A DNA stretch of 64,000 nt, taken from a virus. The position numbers and the translations under genes were made by a program. The stretch is from positions 105,609 through 169,608 of the IMG/VR virus record IMGVR_UViG_3300043788_000023. One strand, 5' to 3'. Shown in pieces: positions 22,724 through 29,090 of this stretch (position 1 is the stretch's first letter; the number at the start of each line of letters is the position of its first letter). The notes under the pieces were generated by a model. That model saw only the letters and a program-made list of their open reading frames with translations, had not been told where the DNA came from and searched no databases.

Positions 22724-23584
22724 ATGATTTCTTGGATTATCGCAGCAGCCGTAACCGCAGGAACAGGCGGAGGTTACGCCGTCTATCGTGCCAAAAAGAA
22801 AAAGCCGACCCCGGCACCCGTCCCGAAACCGACGCCACCGCCCCCACCAGCCCCCAAGCCCGTGCCTACACCTACTCCCAATCCGACGCCGACTTTTGAG
22901 GATGATTTCAGCAGCGGTACCCTGTCATCAAACTGGCGTGTATCAAACTGGACAGCGCCAGGTAACGTCGCAGGTGCGAACGTCGGCACCTTCATCCCCG
23001 CAAACGTTGATCTGAGCCAAGGTTGCCTGTGTCTCAAGTTGCAGCAGACCAAGAACGCCGATGGCTCCGTGTCCTCGGTCGGTGGTGAGATTCAGCTTAA
23101 CCAACTCTGCGGGTACGGCACGTACGTCTACGACATGCGTGCATCGTCAACGAGCGCCACGGTGTCCGGCGCAGGATCGGCCGTCAACGGTCAGATAAGC
23201 TCGGGATTCAACTACCTGCCGGATGCGAACTACAACTCAATCACCGAAATTGATGCGCCCGAGATTGAAGGGCAGCACCCGAACCAAATCTCCTACACGG
23301 TGTGGAACAACCAAGTGTCGGAAGACACCAGCGCTGTTCCGATTCTTTCGCCGGATGCCCAGTTCCACGAATACAAGTTCCAGTGGTTCGCTGGGAGCGT
23401 GAAGTTCTTCCTTGACGGTCAGCTTGTCTACACGGCTACGACGAACATCCCGGCGCAAGCCGCCTACATGATGTTCAATCATTGGGGAACGAACAGCACG
23501 AACTGGGGTGGTCTTGCGACACCGGGCGTCGACCGTTTCATGTACGTGAAGAATTTTAAGTTTTACGCGAACGCTGCTGTCTGA
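22724..23584 (+). CDS. GH16-family glycan hydrolase or binding protein
   Basis: 286 aa on the plus strand, divergent from the oxidase operon. A short membrane anchor (residues 3-22), a Pro-rich spacer (PTPAPVPKPTPPPPPAPK region), then a concanavalin-like GH16 domain. The catalytic motif reads EIDAPEIEG (E-x-D-x-x-E, residues ~183-191), close to EIDIE of beta-glucanases, and is followed by QFHEYKFQWFAGSVKFFLDG and AYMMFNHWGTNS. Likely cleaves a beta-glucan or the polymer made next door. An AGGGGAG box lies upstream. The 3' end overlaps the HNH gene by 22 bases. Confidence 0.83.
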   Translation: MISWIIAAAVTAGTGGGYAVYRAKKKKPTPAPVPKPTPPPPPAPKPVPTPTPNPTPTFEDDFSSGTLSSNWRVSNWTAPGNVAGANVGTFIPANVDLSQGCLCLKLQQTKNADGSVSSVGGEIQLNQLCGYGTYVYDMRASSTSATVSGAGSAVNGQISSGFNYLPDANYNSITEIDAPEIEGQHPNQISYTVWNNQVSEDTSAVPILSPDAQFHEYKFQWFAGSVKFFLDGQLVYTATTNIPAQAAYMMFNHWGTNSTNWGGLATPGVDRFMYVKNFKFYANAAV

Positions 23585-23922
23585 AGAGTCAAGGGGTGAT
23601 GCTCTTTGACATGGCAGTTCTTGCAAAGAACTTCGCACTTCGCAATCTCGGCTAATATGCGTTCTTTACTCCAGCCGTTGTTGGCGGCCTGTGCTAGATT
23701 CGTGTCTTTCTGCGTTGGGTCTAAGTGGTGGAAATCTAAACAAGCCCAGTGGGTTTCTGGGCAACGATTACACTTCAGCGTCTTTAACTCATGAAACCAC
23801 GCCACAAGTTCGTTGCGGCGCTGGGCAATTTCAGCCCGACGCTTACGCTGGTTTTTAGCATACCAGCGCTTGTTAAAGCGACGATTATAGGTCTTCTTTT
23901 TTGCTTGGTTCTTGAATGGCAC
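23563..23922 (-). CDS. HNH endonuclease
   Basis: 119 aa from a GTG at 23922. A longer frame runs into a tRNA gene and is discarded. N terminus is very basic (AKKKTYNRRFNKRWY). HNH core: CNRCPETHWACLDFHHLDP, then CEVLCKNCHVKEHH. The four Cys bind structural zinc and the His residues a catalytic metal. Free-standing HNH enzymes in phage tRNA regions often act as homing endonucleases; position between the GH16 gene and the tRNA array fits that. An AGTATTAA word lies just upstream. Confidence 0.85.
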   Translation of the reverse strand: MPFKNQAKKKTYNRRFNKRWYAKNQRKRRAEIAQRRNELVAWFHELKTLKCNRCPETHWACLDFHHLDPTQKDTNLAQAANNGWSKERILAEIAKCEVLCKNCHVKEHHPLTLQTAAFA

Positions 23923-23934
23923 CAAGTTTAATAC

Positions 23935-24019
23935 TGGCTGGGAAGGCAGGATTCTAACCTGCAAGCCTTGCGGCACCAGTTTCAAGGACTGGCGTGTTTA
24001 ACAATTCCACCACTTCCCA
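23935..24019 (-). tRNA. unusual tRNA-Gln(UUG)-like with Leu-like body
   Basis: Acceptor TGGGAAG/CTTCCCA with G73 and an encoded CCA, the U1-A72/G73 signature of tRNA-Gln. The body has a Leu-like D-arm and a long variable arm (TGCCGCAAGGCTT). Anticodon stem CCAGT/ACTGG encloses CCTTGAA: anticodon TTG, but C instead of U at position 33. The T-loop is TTAGAAT. A chimeric or decoy tRNA is possible. Confidence 0.7.
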
Positions 24020-24025
24020 AGAGAT

Positions 24026-24099
24026 TGGCTGGGAGACTAGGATTCGGACCTAGACTTCTTGGTTCAGAGCCAAGCGTGTTGCCGTTACACTATCTCCCA
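24026..24099 (-). tRNA. tRNA-Gln(CUG)
   Basis: TGGGAGA/TCTCCCA acceptor, G73, CCA encoded. Anticodon loop CTCTGAA within CTTGG/CCAAG gives CTG, with normal U33. Confidence 0.85.
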
Positions 24100-24108
24100 A
24101 AAGAAAGT

Positions 24109-24182
24109 TGGCTGGGAGACCTGGATTCGAACCAGGATAGCAGGGTCCAAAGTCCTGCGTCCTACCGTTGGACGATCTCCCA
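24109..24182 (-). tRNA. tRNA-Gln(UUG)
   Basis: TGGGAGA/TCTCCCA acceptor, G73, CCA encoded; anticodon loop CTTTGGA gives TTG with normal U33. One A-C mismatch closes the anticodon stem. Confidence 0.85.
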
Positions 24183-24191
24183 AAAGAAAAT

Positions 24192-24267
24192 TGGAGCTAC
24201 CAGAGGGCATCGAACCCCCAACCTCCGCATTACAGGTGCGGCGCTCTGCCAATTGAGCTATGGTAGC
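24192..24267 (-). tRNA. tRNA-Thr(UGU) with C33
   Basis: GCTACCA/TGGTAGC acceptor, T73, CCA encoded, regular D and T arms. The anticodon stem CCGCA/TGCGG encloses CCTGTAA: anticodon TGT, but position 33 is C rather than the near-universal U. Confidence 0.82.
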
Positions 24268-24276
24268 GAAAATTTT

Positions 24277-24513
24277 TTACTTGCAGCAGCGCCCGTTCAT
24301 CGGATGCTGGGCTTCAGGCACCGGGTAGACCGTTGCGCCCTTGTGCTCCTCGCAGGGCCAAACGTGTTCGCTTCCGTCTCGTGCCAACCACTTGATGCCG
24401 TACTGCTCCAGCGGATTGACGACCGCCTCTACCGCCAGTTCCACGTCCCCGATCACGACCTTCTTGCCCATGAGCAGGTTCATCGCCTGCTCGCCGTTCA
24501 ACTTGATTTCCAT
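24277..24513 (-). CDS. small hypothetical protein within the tRNA array
   Basis: 78 aa from ATG at 24513 with GGGAG upstream; the longer frame reads into a tRNA. Contains GEQAMNLLMGKKVVIGDVELAV and two Cys-containing segments (WPCEEHKGA, MNGRCCK at the end). No recognised domain. It sits between tRNA-Thr(UGU) and tRNA-Thr(GGU), so it is co-transcribed with tRNAs. Confidence 0.6.
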   Translation of the reverse strand: MEIKLNGEQAMNLLMGKKVVIGDVELAVEAVVNPLEQYGIKWLARDGSEHVWPCEEHKGATVYPVPEAQHPMNGRCCK

Positions 24514-24528
24514 TTCATCTCCCGAACT

Positions 24529-24604
24529 TGGAGCTACCGGGTGGATTCGAACCACCGACCTCCCCCTTACCAAGGGGGCATTCTACCAACTGAACTACGG
24601 CAGC
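24529..24604 (-). tRNA. tRNA-Thr(GGU)
   Basis: GCTGCCG/CGGTAGC acceptor, T73, CCA encoded. Anticodon stem CCCCC/GGGGG with loop TTGGTAA gives GGT; U33 normal. Confidence 0.85.
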
Positions 24605-24615
24605 AAACTTAAACT

Positions 24616-24691
24616 TGGAGCTACCGGAGGGCCTCGAACCCCCGACCTCCGCATTACGGGTGCGGCGCTCTACCAACTGAGCTACGGTAGC
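24616..24691 (-). tRNA. tRNA-Thr(CGU) with C33
   Basis: GCTACCG/CGGTAGC acceptor, T73, CCA encoded. Anticodon loop CCCGTAA gives CGT with C at position 33. Nearly identical in body to the tRNA-Thr at 24192. Confidence 0.82.
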
Positions 24692-24702
24692 ACTACAAAA
24701 AT

Positions 24703-24777
24703 TGGTACCCATGGAGGGATTCGAACCCCCATAACACGCCTATCGAGCGTGCGTCCTAGCCGTTGGACGACACGGGT
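24703..24777 (-). tRNA. tRNA with GAT anticodon and C33 (identity uncertain)
   Basis: Acceptor ACCCGTG/CATGGGT, A73, CCA encoded; D-arm GTCCAACGGCTAGGAC and T-arm resemble tRNA-Glu/Gln types. Anticodon stem CACGC/GCGTG holds the loop TCGATAG, read as GAT (Ile) with C33; a 9-base loop reading CGA (Ser) is an alternative. A canonical tRNA-Ile(GAU) exists at 24951, so this copy is odd. Confidence 0.6.
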
Positions 24778-24789
24778 AAAACAAAATCG

Positions 24790-24945
24790 TGGTGGAGCGT
24801 GCGGGATTCGAACCCGCTTCGGTACCAAACGATCTCAAGCCCATCCAGCTTCGGATTTTTGCCCGTCGCCTTCAACTGCTCGCTTGCGATCCGGGGAGTC
24901 GAACCCCGCGTGAGTCGTCGCTCTAGCCTCCAAGCCGCCCCACAG
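24790..24945 (-). other. tRNA-like region with two T-arm-like hairpins
   Basis: The 3' part ends like a tRNA: T-arm GCGGG-TTCGAAT-CCCGC, ACGCTCC, A, CCA. About 90 bases upstream is a second hairpin CGGGG-TTCGACT-CCCCG. A D-arm-like GCTTGGAGGCTAGAGC and a Ser-like GAGCAGTTGAAGGC stretch are present, but I cannot fold one or two canonical tRNAs. The locus at 35055 is built similarly. Confidence 0.4.
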
Positions 24946-24950
24946 AAATT

Positions 24951-25026
24951 TGGTAGGCGCGACTGGGATCGAACCAGTGACCTCAGTCTTATCAGGACTG
25001 CGCTCTGCCAACTGAGCTACGCGCCT
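24951..25026 (-). tRNA. tRNA-Ile(GAU)
   Basis: AGGCGCG/CGCGCCT acceptor, A73, CCA encoded (ACCA); anticodon stem CAGTC/GACTG, loop CTGATAA, anticodon GAT, normal U33. Confidence 0.88.
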
Positions 25027-25044
25027 TCAAAACGTGCCTAAAAA

Positions 25045-25077
25045 CAAAAAAGCCGACCACTTGTTGCTTGGTCGGCT
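25045..25077 (-). terminator. intrinsic terminator of the cold-shock transcript
   Basis: Perfect 8-bp stem GCCGACCA/TGGTCGGC followed by TTTTTTG on the minus strand, just before the tRNA array. Confidence 0.85.
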
Positions 25078-25105
25078 GCTAACGTCCTGAATTTGCTGGG
25101 CTTAC

Positions 25106-25195
25106 TTAGTCTTTGAAGCCCTCAGACACGTCAACGGACCGACCGCATGTAATTCGTTGCGTCGTCGTAGTTCGCGTTGTAGGTGTCTGGTTCAT
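25106..25195 (-). CDS. possible 29-aa peptide downstream of the hairpin array
   Basis: ATG at 25195 after an AAGAAAAG stretch, TAA at 25106. The product is Thr-rich (NQTPTTRTTTTQRI) with a C-terminal VDVSEGFKD. Weakly supported; it may simply be part of a structured 3' region. Confidence 0.22.
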   Translation of the reverse strand: MNQTPTTRTTTTQRITCGRSVDVSEGFKD

Positions 25196-25215
25196 GATCT
25201 TTTCTTTGTGTTGGC

Positions 25216-25318
25216 TGGGAGTCTCCGGTTTTACCAAAGACTCCCAACTGGAGCCGAAACTCAGCTTTCGCTAACCTTCGGCATTGGTGGAGAACCTCAG
25301 ATTTCGCTGCGATTCTCC
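25216..25318 (-). ncRNA. three consecutive hairpins in the cold-shock gene 3' region
   Basis: On the minus strand three stem-loops follow one another: GGAGAA...TTCTCC (25289-25318), GCCGAA...TTCGGC (25253-25282) and TGGGAGTCT...AGACTCCCA (25216-25246). The first two share the internal word AGCGAAA-n-CTGAG, and each has a short inner helix (e.g. AGC-GAAA-GCT with a GNRA loop). They lie between the csp stop and the terminator, suggesting a structured RNA or stability element. Confidence 0.5.
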
Positions 25319-25375
25319 GTCTTGATTATATTACTGGAAGTCCAGAAATATGTCAAGGTTATTTTCGCAGCGCCT

Positions 25376-25579
25376 TTAGACGGCTGTGACGCGTTCGGCT
25401 TGGAGACCCTTGGGTCCCTTGACCACTTCAAACTCAACTGCTGCGCCTTCGTCAAGGCTCTTGTAGCCCTCGCTCTGGATCGCCGAGAAATGTACGAATA
25501 CATCCTCGCCAGTCTGACGGGTGATAAAGCCATAGCCCTTTGCTGCGTTAAACCACTTCACGGTACCTTGTTCTGCCAT
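25376..25579 (-). CDS. csp: cold-shock-domain RNA chaperone
   Basis: 67 aa, full length for CspA-type proteins. RNP1 is KGYGFIT (14-20) and RNP2 is VFVHFSAI (27-34). The opening [15 protein letters not shown] is typical. Binds single-stranded RNA/DNA and melts structure, aiding translation or transcription antitermination. It is the first gene of a transcript with a strong promoter 85 bases upstream, a long leader as in many csp genes, and a hairpin-rich 3' region. Confidence 0.95.
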   Translation of the reverse strand: MAEQGTVKWFNAAKGYGFITRQTGEDVFVHFSAIQSEGYKSLDEGAAVEFEVVKGPKGLQAERVTAV

Positions 25580-25663
25580 TTTGTTTCCTTTGATTGGATT
25601 GCTGAGAAAGTCTTTTGCGGGAGGGGTAAGCCTACAGCGGAGATCAGTTCTACCAGCTACTAC

Positions 25664-25692
25664 ACTATAATACCGAAAGTTGGGAAAGTCAA
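25664..25692 (-). promoter_or_regulatory. strong sigma70-like promoter for csp
   Basis: -35 TTGACT (25687-25692), 17-base spacer, -10 TATAGT (25664-25669). The -35 box overlaps the stop codon region of the alanyl-tRNA synthetase-like gene. Confidence 0.82.
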
Positions 25693-26590
25693 GCCTTGAT
25701 TAGCGGTAGTTCCTCGGGCATGATCCCGAAGGTGTCCCACCAGAACTCGGGCTGTTTGTCCCCGTTGTTCCGAAAATAGCGTCGGCCTTCACGCAGGGAC
25801 TTCTCCATGCGACCACGTTCCCCATCCATCCAGCCCATAAACGAACATTCCACGCCCTGCGGGTTGAGACGCATGAATCGCCGGATCAGGCGACGGCAGA
25901 CGTAGTTCCTGCCCCTGTTGCCCGGCACGATGTCCTGCTCGCGGAACACGCACAGGGTGCGGAAATGGTCGCGGGACACCGGGTCTAGGTCCTGCCGGAA
26001 GAGGCTCGTCTCGTCCACGCGGCTTTTGCCTTCCACGATCTGAAGCATGCGCTCGTAGCCGAAGCCCACGTCCACGGAGTGCCCCATCGGGTTCACGAGA
26101 TTGCCTACTTCAAGCCCCTCCGGCGTGAACAGTTCCGAGCAGTAGCCGCCCACGGTGCCGTCCGACCAGACGCAATCCGGGTCGTGGCACACGGGGAAGA
26201 CTCCGTTCCAGTGCCGCTCAAAGCCGGACTCCGGGTGGATGTTTACGTGGGAGATCGGGATGCCGAGGTCGCGGACGATGCCCGTCCACATGTCGCAGTG
26301 CCGCTGGTAGTCGTCCGTGCCGAAGCCGAAGCTACCGACCATCTGGAAGAAGGTCAGGTGCGTGCCGTCGCCGACCTCGTCGATGTCATTGGTGCGGACG
26401 CAGTGCTGGATGTTGCCGTGGCTGGTGCCGTCCGGTGTCTGGAACCTTGGCTTGAGTGGCTGCATCCCCGCGCTGATGAAAAGCGTGGTGGGGTCGTTCT
26501 CGGGGATTATGTTGGTGCTTGGTTCAAAGGGGAGACCGTTCTCGCTGAAGTGGCGTCGAAGGGTCTCGTTTAGGCGTCCCGCTGTGACAT
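25689..26590 (-). CDS. alanyl-tRNA synthetase catalytic core with a frame break near the start
   Basis: The in-frame ATG at 26465 starts inside motif 1, yet homology continues upstream in the same frame ([20 protein letters not shown], then [20 protein letters not shown]). No ATG, GTG or TTG exists there; an ATG at 26590 with a GGAGG box is one frame off, and a -1 shift at GCC-TAA would join it. Class II AlaRS signatures: [18 protein letters not shown] (motif 2), [20 protein letters not shown], and [13 protein letters not shown] (motif 3). About 300 aa; the editing and C-Ala domains are absent. It could charge tRNA-Ala or the phage tmRNA. The break may be programmed, a sequencing error, or decay. 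Confidence 0.75.
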
Positions 26591-26619
26591 GGCATCCTCC
26601 TACCCTATGATACCAGAAG

Positions 26620-26982
26620 TTAAGAGACTATGGCGGCTTTTCGTCTCGTCAAGTTAAAGGTTTCGCGCACACCCTTGAATGAGACTTCAACCTGTTTAGC
26701 TTGGGACAATAGAGCCTCAAGCACGCGCTCACAGGTACCAGAGTCGCCGTACAAAATCTCCCAGTGAACGTACCCGGCTTTCAACTCTGCCGAAGGACGG
26801 CAAGTTTGAAGATGGCTGACATCAGACGGGAGCAACCGAGGCAACACCACTTGCACGCTGTATACTTCAGCGCGTGAGGAGTTGGCGATAAGAGCGATGA
26901 TACGCTCTTTAAGCTCAAACCGTGTTAGCTCCGGCAGTTGACCGCTCATAAGTTCCCCTGTAAAGGGTTCTAATACGCTCAT
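26620..26982 (-). CDS. hypothetical protein
   Basis: 120 aa, ATG at 26982 overlapping the stop of the kinase-like gene. Mixed alpha/beta composition with a helix ELKERIIALIANSSR, a strand YSVQVVLPRLL and a Cys at 60 and 83. The C terminus reads VSFKGVRETFNLTRRKAAIVS. No signal or membrane segment. Family not recognised. Confidence 0.6.
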   Translation of the reverse strand: MSVLEPFTGELMSGQLPELTRFELKERIIALIANSSRAEVYSVQVVLPRLLPSDVSHLQTCRPSAELKAGYVHWEILYGDSGTCERVLEALLSQAKQVEVSFKGVRETFNLTRRKAAIVS

Positions 26983-27767
26983 TTCGTGCCCTCCATGGCT
27001 CTGTTAGCGAAGTCGTGCGTCGGTTGGGGAAGCTCGTACACCACGCCAGCGTTTTGAAGACTGGCTTGCAGTTGCTTGCGTGTGTCTGGTGTAAACTGCC
27101 CATGGACTTTCTGAAACCCCCGATGAAAAATGGCGGAGACGTTGTCTTGATAGGTGTCCAAAATTTGGCGACCCTGAGGCTGTAAAATCCAGTCCAGAAC
27201 TTGGTTGGCTTCACCGCTTGCGTTCGCGGCGAGGGCAATCCCATAGTCAATGCCGACTAGCCCGTATGCGGGCGAATACGCCCAGTTGCCAAGGTGACGG
27301 TCGGTTACCCCGTAAGCTTTGTGGAGCCAGTGCCACTGTCCCAGTTGATCCAAGAATCGCACGCGCCATGCTTCGGTTAGCTGAATCAACCGCCATGCGT
27401 CAGGCTGCTTGTCGAGCGTTACGGCTCCGGGCACCCATACGATGACGTTTGTGTCTCGGTTTTTCAGCACCCCAATTTCGTCTATGTCAATCTTGAGGAT
27501 AGGTCGGGCATTGTCAACCCGCAGCAGCATGGCAGCCTCAGCTACGAGGCGTTCATTTCGGGCAGCATTTGCATGACTCGGCGAGGCTTTGAGACTACCC
27601 ACCACGCCGTTTTCGGTGAGTAACTTGAAGTGGGTGTCGTTGTTCGCCCCGGAACTGGTTATCGTGTCAGCGGCTACAGGCTCCACAGCAACGATTCTCC
27701 CAAGCGACAGAGATAGCGCAGTTAGCTTGGCGTTGATGCTGTCCAGCAGTGTTTGGTCGAGGAGCAT
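26979..27767 (-). CDS. PI3/4-kinase-like phosphotransferase fold protein
   Basis: 262 aa. The catalytic signature is GVTDRHLGNWAY (D150, H152, N155), as in the GDRHxxN loop of PI3K-related kinases, followed by GLVGIDYGIAL, the DFG-equivalent DYG. Upstream, THFKLLTENGVVGSLKA carries a candidate ATP-binding Lys. The size suits small atypical kinases and HipA/fructosamine-kinase-like enzymes. Substrate unknown: host protein, lipid or small molecule. ATG coupled to the next gene. A PP2C phosphatase is encoded at 13331. Confidence 0.7.
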   Translation of the reverse strand: MLLDQTLLDSINAKLTALSLSLGRIVAVEPVAADTITSSGANNDTHFKLLTENGVVGSLKASPSHANAARNERLVAEAAMLLRVDNARPILKIDIDEIGVLKNRDTNVIVWVPGAVTLDKQPDAWRLIQLTEAWRVRFLDQLGQWHWLHKAYGVTDRHLGNWAYSPAYGLVGIDYGIALAANASGEANQVLDWILQPQGRQILDTYQDNVSAIFHRGFQKVHGQFTPDTRKQLQASLQNAGVVYELPQPTHDFANRAMEGTK

Positions 27768-27775
27768 GCCCTATT

Positions 27776-28114
27776 CTAGTCTTGAACCCTTTCCCAAGTC
27801 ACGTAAACTTTTCGCGCCTTCAAACCGGATTGCTTCACGGGCTGGTAATTCACATCAACCGCCTCAACGATTCTCTCCCAATGGCAATGCTTGTTTCCAA
27901 GAGGGGCATCGTCAAAAGCACAACCGTGTGGCGCGTTGTCAGTGGGCATGATCACCGCACTTTCAGGAACATCGTAGTCTTTGGCGTACTCAGCGGCATC
28001 GGGCTGCGCCCAACTACATCCGGCTGCGCGGCAAAGCCAAAAAATAACGCCAATCAGGATGAGGCCCGACACTGTTCCAAATGGATTGCTTGAAGCCTTT
28101 TTTGTCTCAGCCAT
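27776..28114 (-). CDS. membrane-anchored small protein
   Basis: 112 aa. One hydrophobic helix at residues 14-34 (FGTVSGLILIGVIFWLCRAA) and a C-terminal extracytoplasmic or cytoplasmic part with Cys/His (HGCAFDDAPLGNKHCHWER). The start at 28114 overlaps the lipoprotein stop (TAATG). Ends in TAG. Function unknown; coupled to a lipoprotein, so an envelope role is likely. Confidence 0.6.
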   Translation of the reverse strand: MAETKKASSNPFGTVSGLILIGVIFWLCRAAGCSWAQPDAAEYAKDYDVPESAVIMPTDNAPHGCAFDDAPLGNKHCHWERIVEAVDVNYQPVKQSGLKARKVYVTWERVQD

Positions 28115-28299
28115 TATTGCACCGTACCCGTGATCACGCGCCCGCCGCCGTTGATGTAGTCGGGTTGAACCACGCACGGGCCTTGGATGCAGGTGTGGTT
28201 GCCAGCAGGCACTAAGTCACCTGCGTGGTAGACGGGTTGCTGTGGGGCAGAGGAACACGCACACAGCAAAACAACTGGCAGGAGCAGCAGACTTTTCAT
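28114..28299 (-). CDS. small lipoprotein
   Basis: 61 aa. Signal peptide MKSLLLLPVVLLCAC with lipobox LLCAC near residues 11-15. The mature part has two Cys (TCIQGPC) and ends in GGGRVITGTVQ. A TATACT word lies about 15 bases before the ribosome-binding site GGAGGG. Unknown function; may act with the next gene in the envelope. Confidence 0.65.
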   Translation of the reverse strand: MKSLLLLPVVLLCACSSAPQQPVYHAGDLVPAGNHTCIQGPCVVQPDYINGGGRVITGTVQ

Positions 28300-28389
28300 C
28301 GTTCCCTCCAGCCATAGTATACAGCGGGGTCTGAAGGATTGTCTACGAAGGAAAAGCGAAGAGGGCACGTCCCATAACGGAGAGTATGT

Positions 28390-28896
28390 TTACCTGCCTG
28401 CGCGTGCTTCTTCCCTTATTTTTTCGTCTCTAAGGGCTTGGTAGATCGTTCCCACAGAGCACTGATGCTTCTTCGCAACAGCGCGATAACTCATCCCACT
28501 TTGCCGATCTCTTTTGACCGCTTCTAAATCAAAGACTCTTTTAGGTCGTCCGGGGAAACGTCCATTTTCACGGGCTTTTTCCAGCCCGCGCTTGATTCTC
28601 TCGCCCACGGGAAGCATGCTGTACAACACTGTCAGGTCTCCGGGCTTATACACGACGACGGGCAAGCCCGCTTTCGCCAGTAATCCTGCGACCTCGTTTT
28701 GATTGCCGTGCAGTTGTCGCCCTACCGTGGGGCCTTTTGTCTCAATCGGTCGAATAGTTAGTTCATCTGTCTCAGGGTCAGTTCGGTAGCAAAGAAAATC
28801 GGGCCAGCCGTTTCTGATAACAGTCCATCCATCCGCCTCAAGCTCTTCTTTAGCTTGTCGTTCCGCTTTGGTCAGATTCCTCGCCGTTATAGCCAT
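28390..28896 (-). CDS. PDDEXK-like nuclease fused to a resolvase-type HTH
   Basis: 168 aa. The N-terminal half looks like a VRR-NUC-type nuclease: NGWPDFLCYRTD (P32, D33) and PIETKGP (E52, K54) form a PD...ExK pair. The C-terminal half is the DNA-binding end of serine recombinases: RIKRGLEKARENGRFPGRPK, then a helix-turn-helix LEAVKRDRQSGMSYRAVAKK... SVGTIYQAL. The catalytic serine recombinase domain is absent. The fusion suggests a sequence-guided nuclease or a regulator with cleavage activity. Confidence 0.72.
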   Translation of the reverse strand: MAITARNLTKAERQAKEELEADGWTVIRNGWPDFLCYRTDPETDELTIRPIETKGPTVGRQLHGNQNEVAGLLAKAGLPVVVYKPGDLTVLYSMLPVGERIKRGLEKARENGRFPGRPKRVFDLEAVKRDRQSGMSYRAVAKKHQCSVGTIYQALRDEKIREEARAGR

Positions 28897-28901
28897 CAGA
28901 T

Positions 28902-29090
28902 TTACCTTGTCTTACACACCGCGCATCTGGAATCGCTGGGCGGTATCAGGTGCTTGCAACTGCGGCACGGGTGATAGCCCAAGTCCAGCAACGTTTTCCT
29001 GCTCCGAACGCCCCAGTCCCGGCACCACGGACACAGACCGTTTTCGTCAAGCTGGTACCAGAAATTGCGAAGTTTGGTCAGGATTCCCAT
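28902..29090 (-). CDS. small zinc-ribbon protein
   Basis: 62 aa. Three CxxC motifs: CPWC (20-23), CRSC (42-45) and CAVC (56-59), sufficient for one or more zinc sites. The start overlaps the end of coaD by 13 bases, so it is translationally coupled. Function unknown. Confidence 0.7.
   Translation of the reverse strand: MGILTKLRNFWYQLDENGLCPWCRDWGVRSRKTLLDLGYHPCRSCKHLIPPSDSRCAVCKTR

Noticed and set aside
23943-24900. Short open frames across the tRNA array
   Set aside because: They read through tRNA genes in both directions and have no start signals.
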